The notes: generated from the letters alone by a model not told the origin. A stretch of 64,000 nucleotides of DNA from Bacteroidaceae bacterium (GCA_016291905.1 JAEEZS010000040.1:24764-88763); one strand, 5' to 3'; positions 8,672 through 16,541 are shown, numbered from the stretch's first letter. A program made the numbers and translations.

Positions 8672-9244
8672 TTATCCTTTGTTTTCGCGGCCTATCTCGA
8701 GGGCGCGGAGGTTCATTTCTACGATGGCATCGCCCTTGGCTGCAAAGACGGTACGGACGGCGGCCTTCAGCAGGTCGAAGTCCATGCCGAGGGCATCGGC
8801 AGCGGCGCCGAGCAGTATCATGTTGGCAGCCTTCGGCATCTTGTTGGCCTTGGCGAGGGCCTCGATGTCGATGCGGACCACCTTGGGCAGCTTGGCCAGC
8901 GAGGCGTTCACGGCCTCGACGTCGGGGTAGTTGGGTATGTTGACGAAGGGCGACGTGGCGGTGATGACCCATCCCTCCTTGCTGAGGTAGGGCTGATAGC
9001 GCAGCGCCTCCATCGGCTCCATGGCGATGATGACGTCGGCGCCGCCGAGGGGGATGAGGTCGCTAAAAATGGGGTCGGAAGAGATGCGCAGGTTCGACTG
9101 CACGTCGCCGCCGCGCTGGCTCATGCCGTGTACTTCGGCCTGCTTGATGTAGAGGCCTTGGTCGAGGGCGGCCTGGCCGATGATGGTGGCGATGCTGAGG
9201 ATGCCCTGGCCACCTACGCCTGCGAGTATGATGTCGGTTTTCAT
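8672..9244 (-). CDS. iorB: Indolepyruvate oxidoreductase subunit beta
   Basis: 190 residues, the usual size for the gamma-domain (pyruvate ferredoxin oxidoreductase catalytic domain) subunit. The N-terminus has GVGGQGILSIATIIGQAAL, the signature of this family. With IorA it forms a thiamine-diphosphate, CoA-dependent 2-oxoacid:ferredoxin oxidoreductase that converts arylpyruvates to arylacetyl-CoA, or the reverse reductive carboxylation. It is located 58 nt behind iorA and before the aminotransferase, in one transcription unit. Confidence 0.9.
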   Translation of the reverse strand: MKTDIILAGVGGQGILSIATIIGQAALDQGLYIKQAEVHGMSQRGGDVQSNLRISSDPIFSDLIPLGGADVIIAMEPMEALRYQPYLSKEGWVITATSPFVNIPNYPDVEAVNASLAKLPKVVRIDIEALAKANKMPKAANMILLGAAADALGMDFDLLKAAVRTVFAAKGDAIVEMNLRALEIGRENKG

Positions 9245-9302
9245 TGTTGTCTGGGTTTAAGAGTTTAAGGGTTTTATTTTAGCTTGACCAAGGTTAAGGG
9301 GC

Positions 9303-10925
9303 TTACAACCCTTTTTTCTTTTCGCGGGCATGGCGGGCGAAGGTCTGGATGCACTCGCGGCGCGGGATGATGACGGAGACGCCCTTGTACTCAATCTCTT
9401 CGCGGAGGATGCGGGTGATCTCGTCCATGTTGGCGGGCAGGGGGACGACGACCTTGAGATGTTCGTCGGCAACGCCCAAGCCGCGGCAGATGGCCTCGAA
9501 CTTGTTGGTGCCCGCGGAGTCCTGACCGCCCGTCATGCCCGTGGTGAGATTGTCGGAGATGACGACGGTGATGGGGCTGTTCTCGTTGACGGCATCGAGG
9601 AGACCCGTCATGCCGCTATGGGTAAACGTGGAGTCGCCGATGACGGCAATAGCGGGGAAGATGCCCGCGTCGGCAGCACCCTTGGCCATGGTGATGGAAG
9701 CACCCATATCGACGCACGAGTGGAGCGCCTGATAGGGGGGCAGGGCGCCGAGGGTATAGCAGCCGATATCGCCGAAGACGTGGCTGCCTGGATAGTTGGC
9801 CAGCACCTTGTTCAGCGCCTCGTAGACGCTGCGGTGGCCGCAACCCTGACAGAGGGCGGGCGGACGGCCCACGACAGTATCGCAGGAGGTAAATGCCTGA
9901 GCCGAAGGAAGGCCGAGAGCTTGTTTGACGTTATCGGGATTGAGTTCGCCTGCACGGGGCAGCGTGCCGTCGAGACGGCCGTGGATGACGTTTGCGGAGG
10001 GGAGAACACCTATCAGCTGTTCCTCGATGAAGGGCTGGCCGTCCTCGATGACGAGCAGCTCCTTGTACTGTGCGGCAAGGTCGGTGACGACTTGCTGCGG
10101 GAGCGGGTATTGCGAGAGCTTCAGCACGGGGAAAGGGGCACCGTCGGGGTAGTTCTCCATCAGGTAGTTGTAGCCGATGCCTGTGGCGATGACAGCCTTG
10201 CTGTCCTTAAGGTCTTTAAAGTCCTTAGGGTCGTTAAGGACTTTATTGAAGGGGCTGTTTGCGCTGCTCTCCTGAAGGAGGGGCTGGGCAGCAATAAGCT
10301 CGTTGTATTTGCGGCGAGCGCGGGCGGGCAGCAGCACCCATCCGGCAGGATCGGCAGGGTCGGAGAGGGGATTTTCGGGGCGAGCAGTCTCGCTAATCTG
10401 AACCACGGCACGGCTATGAGCCAGACGGGTGACGATGCGCATCAGCACCGGCAGGTGCAGACGCTCAGAGAGGTCGAAGCCGTAGGCCATCATGTCGTAG
10501 CACTCCTGCTGGTTCGAGGGCTCCAGGATGGGTATAAGGGCGAACTTGCCGTAGAAGCGACTGTCCTGCTCATTCTGGCTACTGTGCATAGAAGGGTCGT
10601 CGGCAGCGAGGACGATGACGCCGCCGTTGACGCCCGTGACGGCGCTATTGACGAAGGCGTCGGCACAGACGTTCATGCCCACGTGCTTCATGCACACCAG
10701 CGCGCGCTTGCCGGCGTAGCTCATTCCGAGTGCCGCCTCCATGGCGGTCTTCTCGTTGGTACACCAGCGGTTATGGACGGAGGACGTGGGGTGGTGCTTG
10801 CACCACTCCTGGATGTATTCGGTGATTTCGGTGGATGGCGTGCCAGGATAGGCATAGACGCCGCTCAGCCCGGCATCGAGTGCACCTTGGGCAATGGCCT
10901 GGTCGCCAAGTAGGAGTTTCTTCAT
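9303..10925 (-). CDS. iorA: Indolepyruvate oxidoreductase subunit alpha
   Basis: 540 residues. The N-terminal pyrimidine-binding part contains YPGTPSTEI and NEKTAMEAALG with the activating Glu58. The C-terminal thiamine-diphosphate part contains LCQGCGHRSVYEAL, FGDIGCYTLG and GDSTFTHSG. The protein ends at about the point (REKKKGL) where archaeal IorA continues into a ferredoxin domain with two 4Fe-4S clusters; no such cysteine motifs are present, so electrons must pass to a separate ferredoxin or through other cysteines. It is first in its operon and diverges from paaK. Confidence 0.93.
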   Translation of the reverse strand: MKKLLLGDQAIAQGALDAGLSGVYAYPGTPSTEITEYIQEWCKHHPTSSVHNRWCTNEKTAMEAALGMSYAGKRALVCMKHVGMNVCADAFVNSAVTGVNGGVIVLAADDPSMHSSQNEQDSRFYGKFALIPILEPSNQQECYDMMAYGFDLSERLHLPVLMRIVTRLAHSRAVVQISETARPENPLSDPADPAGWVLLPARARRKYNELIAAQPLLQESSANSPFNKVLNDPKDFKDLKDSKAVIATGIGYNYLMENYPDGAPFPVLKLSQYPLPQQVVTDLAAQYKELLVIEDGQPFIEEQLIGVLPSANVIHGRLDGTLPRAGELNPDNVKQALGLPSAQAFTSCDTVVGRPPALCQGCGHRSVYEALNKVLANYPGSHVFGDIGCYTLGALPPYQALHSCVDMGASITMAKGAADAGIFPAIAVIGDSTFTHSGMTGLLDAVNENSPITVVISDNLTTGMTGGQDSAGTNKFEAICRGLGVADEHLKVVVPLPANMDEITRILREEIEYKGVSVIIPRRECIQTFARHAREKKKGL

Positions 10926-10951
10926 AAGGATGGTTATTTTGAAAAAGTTCG

Positions 10952-10959
10952 CAAAGGTA
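10952..10959 (-). promoter_or_regulatory. -7 box for iorA operon
   Basis: TACCTTTG on the minus strand, 26 nt before the iorA ATG. It stands back to back with the paaK promoter at 10993-11000, so the two arms of the pathway share a 113-bp control region. Confidence 0.6.
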
Positions 10960-10992
10960 GTGCATTTTTTTGGATTTCTTCACAATAATCCG

Positions 10993-11000
10993 TAATTTTG
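10993..11000 (+). promoter_or_regulatory. -7 box for paaK
   Basis: TAATTTTG, 38 nt before the paaK ATG at 11039, matching the TAnnTTTG consensus. Confidence 0.55.
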
Positions 11001-11038
11001 CGCGAATTTATCAGCATTCACTTAAAACCCTATAACGA

Positions 11039-12346
11039 ATGAAGGACGGAAAATACTGGGAACCAGAGTATGAGACAATGTCGCGGGAGAAACTCACGGC
11101 GTTGCAGATCGAACGGTTACGCGAGACGGTAAGGCGGGCTATGGCTTCGCCATTCTATGAACCCATTTTGCGCGAGCGTGGCATTACGCCCGAGAGCATC
11201 ACGGGGCTGGATGACCTGCGCCGGCTCCCCTTCACCACGAAGGACGACCTGCGTAGCCACTACCCCTTCGGCCTGTGCGCAGTACCGCTGGAGAAGATTG
11301 TGCGTGTACACTCTTCGTCGGGCACGACGGGCAACCCCACGGTGGTGTGCCACACACAGGCCGACCTTGACGCCTGGGCAAACCAGGTGGCGAGGTGCAT
11401 GTATATGGTGGGACTCAGGGACACCGATGTCATCCAAAACACCAGCGGCTACGGCATGTTCACGGGTGGTCTGGGCATCCAGTACGGAGCCGAGCTGCTG
11501 GGAGCTATGACGGTGCCTGCGGCTGCGGGTAACAGTAAGCGCCAGATAAAGTTCATCATGGACTTCGGCTCGACGGCTCTCCACGCCATTCCCTCGTATG
11601 CCACCCGCTTGGCTGCCGTGTTCCACGAGGAGGGCATCGACCCTGCGAAGGATACCAAGCTGACAACCCTCATCATTGGCGCCGAGCCGCACAGCGAAGA
11701 GCAACGCAGGAGAATTGAGGAACTCTTGGGCGTGAAGGCATATAACTGCTTCGGCATGAGTGAGATGAATGGCCCAGGCGTGGCCTTCGAGTGCAAGGAG
11801 CAGAACGGCCTGCACATCTGGGAGGACTACTACCTCGTGGAGATAGTCGATCCTGTGACGCTAGAGCCCGTGCCTGACGGTGAGGTAGGCGAACTGGTGC
11901 TGACAACGCTACGGCGCGAGGGTATGCCCCTGTTGCGCTACCGCACGCGCGACCTCACGCGCTTCCTCACAGGCTCGTGCCCCTGCGGACGTACGCATCG
12001 GCGCATCGACCGTTTCAAGGGCCGCTCGGACGACATGATGATTGTGAAGGGCGTCAACATCTTCCCCGTCCAGATTGAGAAGATATTGATGGGCTTCCCC
12101 GAGCTGGGCAGCGATTACCTGATTTCCATCGAAACCGTCGGCGATAACGACGAAATGACGGTGGAGGTGGAGCTTGCCAGCATTACCGACGACTACGGCT
12201 CGCTGACGGCCCTGACGAAGGAGATTACCCGACAGCTGAAGGACGAGATTCTGCTGACGCCACGCGTGCGTCTCGTAGCGCCAGGCTCGCTGCCCAGGAG
12301 CGAGGGCAAGGCCGTGCGCGTCAAGGATATGAGAAAGAACCACTAA
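11039..12346 (+). CDS. paaK: Phenylacetate-CoA ligase
   Basis: 435 residues, the full family length. Adenylate-forming motifs are present: SSSGTTGNPTVV (P-loop, near residue 92), GMSEMNGPG, and LRYRTRDLTRF. It activates phenylacetate or related arylacetates with ATP and CoA. No phenylacetate-degradation paa genes are nearby; the neighbours are iorA-iorB, a transaminase and an ACT-domain gene. The likely role is salvage of arylacetates into aromatic amino acids by ligation, reductive carboxylation and transamination, or the reverse Ehrlich-type direction. Confidence 0.93.
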   Translation: MKDGKYWEPEYETMSREKLTALQIERLRETVRRAMASPFYEPILRERGITPESITGLDDLRRLPFTTKDDLRSHYPFGLCAVPLEKIVRVHSSSGTTGNPTVVCHTQADLDAWANQVARCMYMVGLRDTDVIQNTSGYGMFTGGLGIQYGAELLGAMTVPAAAGNSKRQIKFIMDFGSTALHAIPSYATRLAAVFHEEGIDPAKDTKLTTLIIGAEPHSEEQRRRIEELLGVKAYNCFGMSEMNGPGVAFECKEQNGLHIWEDYYLVEIVDPVTLEPVPDGEVGELVLTTLRREGMPLLRYRTRDLTRFLTGSCPCGRTHRRIDRFKGRSDDMMIVKGVNIFPVQIEKILMGFPELGSDYLISIETVGDNDEMTVEVELASITDDYGSLTALTKEITRQLKDEILLTPRVRLVAPGSLPRSEGKAVRVKDMRKNH

Positions 12347-12358
12347 AAATCTGAAACC

Positions 12359-12784
12359 ATGACTATCAAACAAATTTCCCTTTTCCTGGAGAACAAGTAT
12401 GGACGGCTGAGCGAGCTGCTGGCTGTCCTCAGTAAGGCTGACGTGCACATCGTTAGCGCCACGATAGCTGACACGAGCGACTATGGCCTCATGCGCCTTA
12501 TTACCTCCGACCAGCAGAAGGCCTATAAGGTGCTGAAGGACAACGGCGTGCTGGTGTCGCTGAACGAAGTCGTCGCCATCTCCGTTGAGCCGCAGGCTGC
12601 GGACTTCGCACGGGTGGTGGAACTGTTCACGCGTCGCGGCATCAACATCGAGTACATGTATTGCTTCAACTTCGGGCACAGGCTGGTGCTGGTGCTGCGT
12701 TGCAGCGACCTTAGCGCCGTGCGCGAGGTGGTGCGCAACAACAGCCTCACCTTCGTCACCGAAACGGACTTGATGAAAATGTGA
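12359..12784 (+). CDS. Tandem ACT-domain protein
   Basis: 141 residues made of two ACT domains (about 1-68 and 70-141): ISLFLENKYGRLSEL begins the first and an AADFARVVELFTRRGINIEY segment the second. Such proteins bind amino acids and act as stand-alone sensors. Its place 12 nt after paaK, and the frequent pairing of this protein with PaaK and IOR genes, suggest it senses an aromatic amino acid and tunes this pathway. No enzymatic domain is present. Confidence 0.88.
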   Translation: MTIKQISLFLENKYGRLSELLAVLSKADVHIVSATIADTSDYGLMRLITSDQQKAYKVLKDNGVLVSLNEVVAISVEPQAADFARVVELFTRRGINIEYMYCFNFGHRLVLVLRCSDLSAVREVVRNNSLTFVTETDLMKM

Positions 12785-12841
12785 CGTTGCATCAAGAGGA
12801 GGTGATGTAGAATCGTCGCCCTTCTCTGCCCTTATTTCCCT

Positions 12842-12900
12842 AAAAGGCTGTTCCCCTTGAAAGACAGCCTTTTTTGCTTTGCTTTTGCTAAGCTGTCTTT
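12842..12900. terminator. Bidirectional terminator with overlapping hairpins
   Basis: On the plus strand AAAAGGCTGT (12842-12851) pairs with ACAGCCTTTT (12864-12873) and runs into a T tract. A second stem uses part of the same right arm: AAAGACAGC (12860-12868) with GCTGTCTTT (12892-12900), suited to minus-strand termination of the LytTR gene. The two stems cannot form together. Confidence 0.7.
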
Positions 12901-13634
12901 TATTGATTGGTGGAGGTGGCCTTGAGGCTCTGTTGTACGACAGCCTTGTATTTGCGGGAAACGGGGAGGCGGACATCGCCGAGAAGCACATTGTCGCGGT
13001 CCATCCCCGTGCAGGCGGAGAGCCGCACGAGGTAGGAACGATGGATGCGAAGGTACTCGGGACCAAGCAGATTGGCCCACGACGAGATGGCGGTCTTGTT
13101 ACGAAAACGACGGTCGTCCGTAGCGTGAATCCACACCTCCGTGTCGCAGCTCTCAATGTAGAGAATCTCGCTCCTCATAAGCGTTGTGCTCTGACGGTCG
13201 CTGACGAAGGTTATCGTCTCGTCGGCCTCGGGCAGGCGGCGCCTCAAGAGATGGCCTAGGCCATAGTCGCCCGTTGTTAGCAGGACGAGCATAGACAGGA
13301 GGAAGACGGGGTTGAGAAGCATTGGAGGAATGCCGTGGCCCGACGTGGGCATCTGGTGGTAGATATAGCGGATAGCGGTATGGGCGAGGTGGATGGCAAG
13401 GAGGGCCATCGTGAGGGTGAAAAACAGGGTAAAGAGGAGCGATTTGACGGCTTCGCAACGGTTGGCCGTGAAGTTGATGCGGGCAGTCATCTGGCGAAGG
13501 AGCATGGCAAAGGGTAGGAGCGAGGTGCTGAGCAGCAGGGCTTCGGGAAAGCGGTAGCCCGTGCTGCAGATGATGACAGCTAACAGCAGCAGGGATGTCG
13601 CCCAGTAGAGGGCGTGGATGGCGAATTGTTTCAT
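12900..13634 (-). CDS. Membrane-anchored LytTR-family transcription regulator
   Basis: 244 residues from the ATG at 13634. A longer frame reaches 13760, but the TATCTTTG promoter at 13643-13650 lies inside that extension, so the short start is chosen. Residues about 1-135 contain four likely membrane segments (for example LYWATSLLLLAVIICS, LLFTLFFTLTMALLAIHL). Residues about 145-240 are a LytTR DNA-binding domain (ILYIESCDTEVWIHA, EYLRIHRSYLVRL, LPVSRKYK). No receiver domain and no neighbouring histidine kinase are seen, so it is probably a one-component membrane sensor. It diverges from an ExbB-like gene. Confidence 0.85.
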   Translation of the reverse strand: MKQFAIHALYWATSLLLLAVIICSTGYRFPEALLLSTSLLPFAMLLRQMTARINFTANRCEAVKSLLFTLFFTLTMALLAIHLAHTAIRYIYHQMPTSGHGIPPMLLNPVFLLSMLVLLTTGDYGLGHLLRRRLPEADETITFVSDRQSTTLMRSEILYIESCDTEVWIHATDDRRFRNKTAISSWANLLGPEYLRIHRSYLVRLSACTGMDRDNVLLGDVRLPVSRKYKAVVQQSLKATSTNQ

Positions 13635-13642
13635 AACGGTTG

Positions 13643-13650
13643 CAAAGATA
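13643..13650 (-). promoter_or_regulatory. -7 box for the LytTR gene
   Basis: TATCTTTG on the minus strand, 8 nt before the ATG at 13634, which decides the start of the LytTR gene. Confidence 0.6.
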
Positions 13651-13689
13651 GGCATTTCTATGCAGACAAAAGCCACTGTTGAGGTGAAA

Positions 13690-13709
13690 AATCCCCGTAT
13701 AAGGGGATT
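13690..13709. promoter_or_regulatory. Dyad in the divergent LytTR / ExbB-like control region
   Basis: AATCCCC (13690-13696) and GGGGATT (13703-13709) are perfect reverse complements around a 6-nt centre, placed between the two divergent promoters. Further GGGG-containing words follow (GAGGGGTT, ACGGGG). A candidate operator for the LytTR protein, not proven. Confidence 0.45.
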
Positions 13710-13768
13710 CGACACCCGGATGAGGGGTTTTAACGGGGCAATTTTTTGGCGCGTCGTCAAGATCTCCC

Positions 13769-13776
13769 TACCTTTG
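13769..13776 (+). promoter_or_regulatory. -7 box for the ExbB-like gene
   Basis: TACCTTTG with a TTTG at 13745-13748 upstream (20-nt spacing), 44 nt before the ATG at 13821. Confidence 0.6.
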
Positions 13777-13820
13777 TGCCCAGCAGCTGCAAAAAAGAAT
13801 TGTTTAACTCCAAAAACGTG

Positions 13821-14150
13821 ATGCTTATGTCAACAAAAATCTCAGAAATGTTTTTTGAAGGAAACATGATCTTCATGTCCATCCTCACTCTCTTCCTCGC
13901 GCTATTGTTCCTGGCCGCTTGGAAGGCTCCCGCCTGGGTGCGCAGTATCGGAAGCATTGCCTTAGCAGCAGGTGTCCTGTTCAGTATCCTCGGAATCAAT
14001 CAGATTTTCGGCTACATGCAGCAGGCGGGCAATGTGGCGCAGAGTGTTCTCTATGGCGGATACAAGACGACGCTTATCCCCATGTGCTACGGCCTTGGCA
14101 TCTACATCGTGGCTCACATCATCCACATTTGCCATACGCCAAGGATTTAG
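13821..14150 (+). CDS. Small MotA/TolQ/ExbB-like membrane protein
   Basis: 109 residues from ATG 13821 (ATG 13827 is an alternative). Three to four membrane segments are visible (MIFMSILTLFLALLFLAAW, SIGSIALAAGVLFSILGI, LIPMCYGLGIYIVAHII). The end GGYKTTLIPMCYGLGIY resembles the last helices of ExbB/TolQ, where GxxTTxxG/IPL motifs line the proton path, but the protein is about half the usual length. It diverges from the LytTR regulator, which may control it. Family call is tentative. Confidence 0.6.
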   Translation: MLMSTKISEMFFEGNMIFMSILTLFLALLFLAAWKAPAWVRSIGSIALAAGVLFSILGINQIFGYMQQAGNVAQSVLYGGYKTTLIPMCYGLGIYIVAHIIHICHTPRI

Positions 14151-14170
14151 GAACGTCGGACAAACCATGT

Positions 14171-14215
14171 AATAAGCCCTTGCAAACGATGCGTTGCAAG
14201 GGCTTATTTTTCTTT
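14171..14215 (+). terminator. Strong Rho-independent terminator
   Basis: A 15-bp perfect stem (arms 14171-14185 and 14194-14208, core AAGCCCTTGCAA) with an 8-nt loop, followed by TTTTTCTTTT. Ends the ExbB-like gene and, in reverse, stands after the CYTH gene. Confidence 0.9.
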
Positions 14216-14229
14216 TCAGGCAGCGGGGA

Positions 14230-14712
14230 TTACTCTTTCTCCCACGTGCTGTAAGGGTGCTGCGAGATGTAGCCGTTGTAGTAGTGCGGGTCGCCGGTGA
14301 CCTCGTCGCCGAGGAAAGGGGGGCGCTCGTAGGGCTCGTCAGGGGCGGCAAGCTCGATTTCGGCAAAGACAAGGCCGTCGTTCTGCTCATGGAACTCATC
14401 GACTTCGACGGTGTGGCGCCCGCTGCGGACGAGCCAGCGCGTCTTGACGATGCGGCCCGGCTGGCAAATGGCAAAGAGCTCGAGGGCTTCGTCGTAGGGG
14501 ATTTCGCGCTCCCATTCGTAACGGCTGATGCCGTCGGTGCTGGGGCCTTTGATGGTGAGATAGGCCTTCTTCTCATCGGTATAGCTGCGCAGGCGGATGC
14601 GCACGGTGCGGCCTAAACTGCGGCTAATGTAGCCTTGCAGGATTTCGCTGTGGGCATAGGCAAGCTGCTTGTAGCTGTCGTCGAGGACGAGGAATTTTCG
14701 TTCGATTTCCAT
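14230..14712 (-). CDS. CYTH-domain protein (triphosphate tunnel metalloenzyme)
   Basis: 160 residues. The N-terminal EIERKF motif is the ExExK hallmark of CYTH/TTM proteins, which hydrolyse inorganic triphosphate or act on nucleoside triphosphates inside a beta tunnel; alternating charged strands follow (VRIRLRSY, KAYLTIKG, HTVEVDEF, GLVFAEIEL). The length is typical of the bacterial NE0304-like tripolyphosphatase group. It begins 1 nt after the prfB stop, so it is cotranscribed with prfB. Substrate cannot be told from sequence. Confidence 0.85.
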   Translation of the reverse strand: MEIERKFLVLDDSYKQLAYAHSEILQGYISRSLGRTVRIRLRSYTDEKKAYLTIKGPSTDGISRYEWEREIPYDEALELFAICQPGRIVKTRWLVRSGRHTVEVDEFHEQNDGLVFAEIELAAPDEPYERPPFLGDEVTGDPHYYNGYISQHPYSTWEKE

Positions 14713-14713
14713 G

Positions 14714-15823
14714 TTATTCCTCCTGCGAGCCCATTAGCCAGGCTTTAATGAATCCGTCAATCTTTCCGTCCATGACGCCGTTGACATCGCTGGTCTGATA
14801 GCCTGTGCGATGGTCCTTGACGCGGCGGTCGTCGAAGACGTACGAGCGTATCTGCGAGCCCCACTCGATTTTCTTCTTGCCCGCCTCCACTTTGGCCTGT
14901 TCCTCCATGCGATGCTGGAGCTCACGGTCGTAGAGTTGTGACTTGAGCAGGCGCAGGGCGTTCTCCTTGTTCTTCGGCTGGTCGCGCGTCTCGGTATTCT
15001 CGATGAGGATTTCCTCCTCGACGCCCGTGTAAGGGTCTTTGTACTGGTAGCGCAGGCGCACGCCGCTGGAGACCTTGTTGACGTTCTGCCCGCCCGCACC
15101 TCCGCTGCGGAAGTAGTCCCACGAGAGTTTCGAGTTGTCGATTTCCACCTCGATGGAGTCGTCGACAAGCGGGGTGGCAAAGACGCTGGCAAAGGAGGTC
15201 ATGCGCTTGCCCTGGGCGTTGTAGGGGCTGACGCGGACGAGCCGGTGGACACCATTCTCGCCCTTGAGGTATCCGTAGGCGTAAGGGCCTTCGACCTGGA
15301 TGGTGACGGTCTTGATGCCGGCCTCGTCGCCGTCCTGAAGGTTTTGTATGGAAGTTTTGTAGCCGTTTGCCTCGGCCCAGCGGAGGTACATGCGCATGAG
15401 CATGCTGGCCCAGTCCTGCGCCTCGGTGCCGCCTGCGCCGCTGTTGATTTTCAGTACGCAGTCCATGTTGTCGGCTTCGTCGCGCAGCATGTTCTTGAGC
15501 TCCAAGGCTTCAATGGCCTGAATGGTCTTGTCGTAGGCTTCGTCCACCTCGGCCTCCGTCACCAGCTCGTCGCGGTAGAAGTCCATTGAGAGTTCCAACT
15601 CGTCGCAGAGCGACTTGACTTCCTTGTAGTTGTCTATCCAGCTCTGTAGCGCTTTGACCTTCTTCATCTGTGCTTCGGCTTTCTTGGCATCGTCCCAGAA
15701 GCCGGGCACCTGAGTGCGTAGCTGCTCCTCTTCCACCTGGATGAGCTTGTCGTCGATAGCCAGATAGCGATGGAGCGCTTCCACGCGTTCTCGGGCATCT
15801 TTCAGTTGGTCTTGTGTAATCAT
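14714..15823 (-). CDS. prfB: Peptide chain release factor 2
   Basis: 369 residues from the ATG at 15823 (MITQDQLKDARERV); the frame is open to 15976 but the promoter lies in that part. The peptidyl-tRNA hydrolysis loop SGGAGGQNVNK has GGQ at 244-246. The stop-codon recognition tripeptide position reads SPY (199-201) where E. coli RF2 has SPF. The frame is continuous through codons 19-24 (CGC TAT CTG GCT), so the programmed frameshift found in many prfB genes is absent. Recognises UGA and UAA. Confidence 0.95.
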   Translation of the reverse strand: MITQDQLKDARERVEALHRYLAIDDKLIQVEEEQLRTQVPGFWDDAKKAEAQMKKVKALQSWIDNYKEVKSLCDELELSMDFYRDELVTEAEVDEAYDKTIQAIEALELKNMLRDEADNMDCVLKINSGAGGTEAQDWASMLMRMYLRWAEANGYKTSIQNLQDGDEAGIKTVTIQVEGPYAYGYLKGENGVHRLVRVSPYNAQGKRMTSFASVFATPLVDDSIEVEIDNSKLSWDYFRSGGAGGQNVNKVSSGVRLRYQYKDPYTGVEEEILIENTETRDQPKNKENALRLLKSQLYDRELQHRMEEQAKVEAGKKKIEWGSQIRSYVFDDRRVKDHRTGYQTSDVNGVMDGKIDGFIKAWLMGSQEE

Positions 15824-15850
15824 TTTGGGGTGTCTTGTGTATTCTGAGCG

Positions 15851-15858
15851 CAAAGGTA
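15851..15858 (-). promoter_or_regulatory. -7 box for prfB-CYTH operon
   Basis: TACCTTTG on the minus strand, 27 nt before the prfB ATG at 15823. It fixes the start as MITQDQL rather than the longer frame. Confidence 0.6.
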
Positions 15859-16126
15859 AGGCTTTTTTTGCAGATTGCAAAGGATTGGAGCTGCTTTTCC
15901 CTTTCGCGCGCGTTCCTTTTATAATATTATTAATAGGGACTGCGGCTGGGTAGAAACTTCTGTTTTCACAGCGCAATCTTCTGAACTCGCAGATTCAAAC
16001 GTTGATTTTTCAACGCAAAGTGCTAAATAATCTTTCTTTCCTTTGAGTTTGAGGGGGAAATCTTTTTGTGGTTTCAGGAAAAAGCCGTACCTTCGCCCCA
16101 CAAATAACCCTTAAACGCAAAACGAT
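15859..16126. other. Divergent intergenic region prfB / DUF3467
   Basis: AT-rich, no credible gene. A weak -7-like TACCTTCG at 16088-16095 could serve the DUF3467 gene. Nothing else stands out. Confidence 0.5.
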
Positions 16127-16441
16127 ATGGATAATAAGAAACCCGAAAATCAGTTCCAGATTGAACTTAAGCCCGAAGTTGCCGAGGGCACTTATGCTAA
16201 CCTCGCCGTTATTTCGCACAGCAGCAGCGAGTTTGTCCTTGACTTTGTGCGTGTGCTGCCCGGTGTCGCCAAAGGCCAGGTAAAGAGCCGCGTCATCCTT
16301 ACTCCTGAGCATGCCAAGCGCCTCCTCCTTGCCCTGCAGGACAACATCGGCAAGTACGAAAGTCAGTTCGGCACCATCCGCATGCCCGAAAACCGCGGCA
16401 CCTTCATTCCCCCCGCGGGCGCCTTCAAGGGCGAAGCATAG
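16127..16441 (+). CDS. DUF3467 protein
   Basis: 104 residues, matching the small DUF3467 family (FQIELKPEVAEGTYANLAVISHSSSEF near the N-terminus in shortened form QIELKPEVAEGTYANL; EFVLDFVRVLPG; VKSRVILTPEHAKRLLLAL). Function is unknown; the fold is short beta strands plus a helix. In many Bacteroidales this gene stands between rpoC and rpsL. Here it still precedes rpsL but rpoB and rpoC are not upstream; prfB is. It has its own terminator at 16495-16541. Confidence 0.85.
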   Translation: MDNKKPENQFQIELKPEVAEGTYANLAVISHSSSEFVLDFVRVLPGVAKGQVKSRVILTPEHAKRLLLALQDNIGKYESQFGTIRMPENRGTFIPPAGAFKGEA

Positions 16442-16494
16442 CTGTTTGATGCCTTCCGCTGCTAGGCGCTCTTAAATCTCGAATTTTTTCTTTT

Positions 16495-16541
16495 GCACTC
16501 GGATTTTCCTGACGATTCAGGGATTCCGAGTGCCGTTTTTT
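16495..16541 (+). terminator. Rho-independent terminator after the DUF3467 gene
   Basis: GCACTCGGA (16495-16503) pairs with TCCGAGTGC (16525-16533), with an inner CCTGA/TCAGG stem, then CGTTTTTTGCTTTTTTT. It separates the DUF3467 gene from the ribosomal cluster. Confidence 0.8.

Noticed and set aside
9330..10913. A 527-codon plus-strand frame
   Set aside because: Exact antisense shadow of iorA.
13634..13760. A 42-residue N-terminal extension of the LytTR regulator
   Set aside because: The promoter box TATCTTTG at 13643-13650 lies inside it and the extension has no membrane or domain features.
15824..15976. A 51-codon N-terminal extension of RF2
   Set aside because: It crosses the TACCTTTG promoter and does not match the family; MITQDQL fits the known RF2 start.
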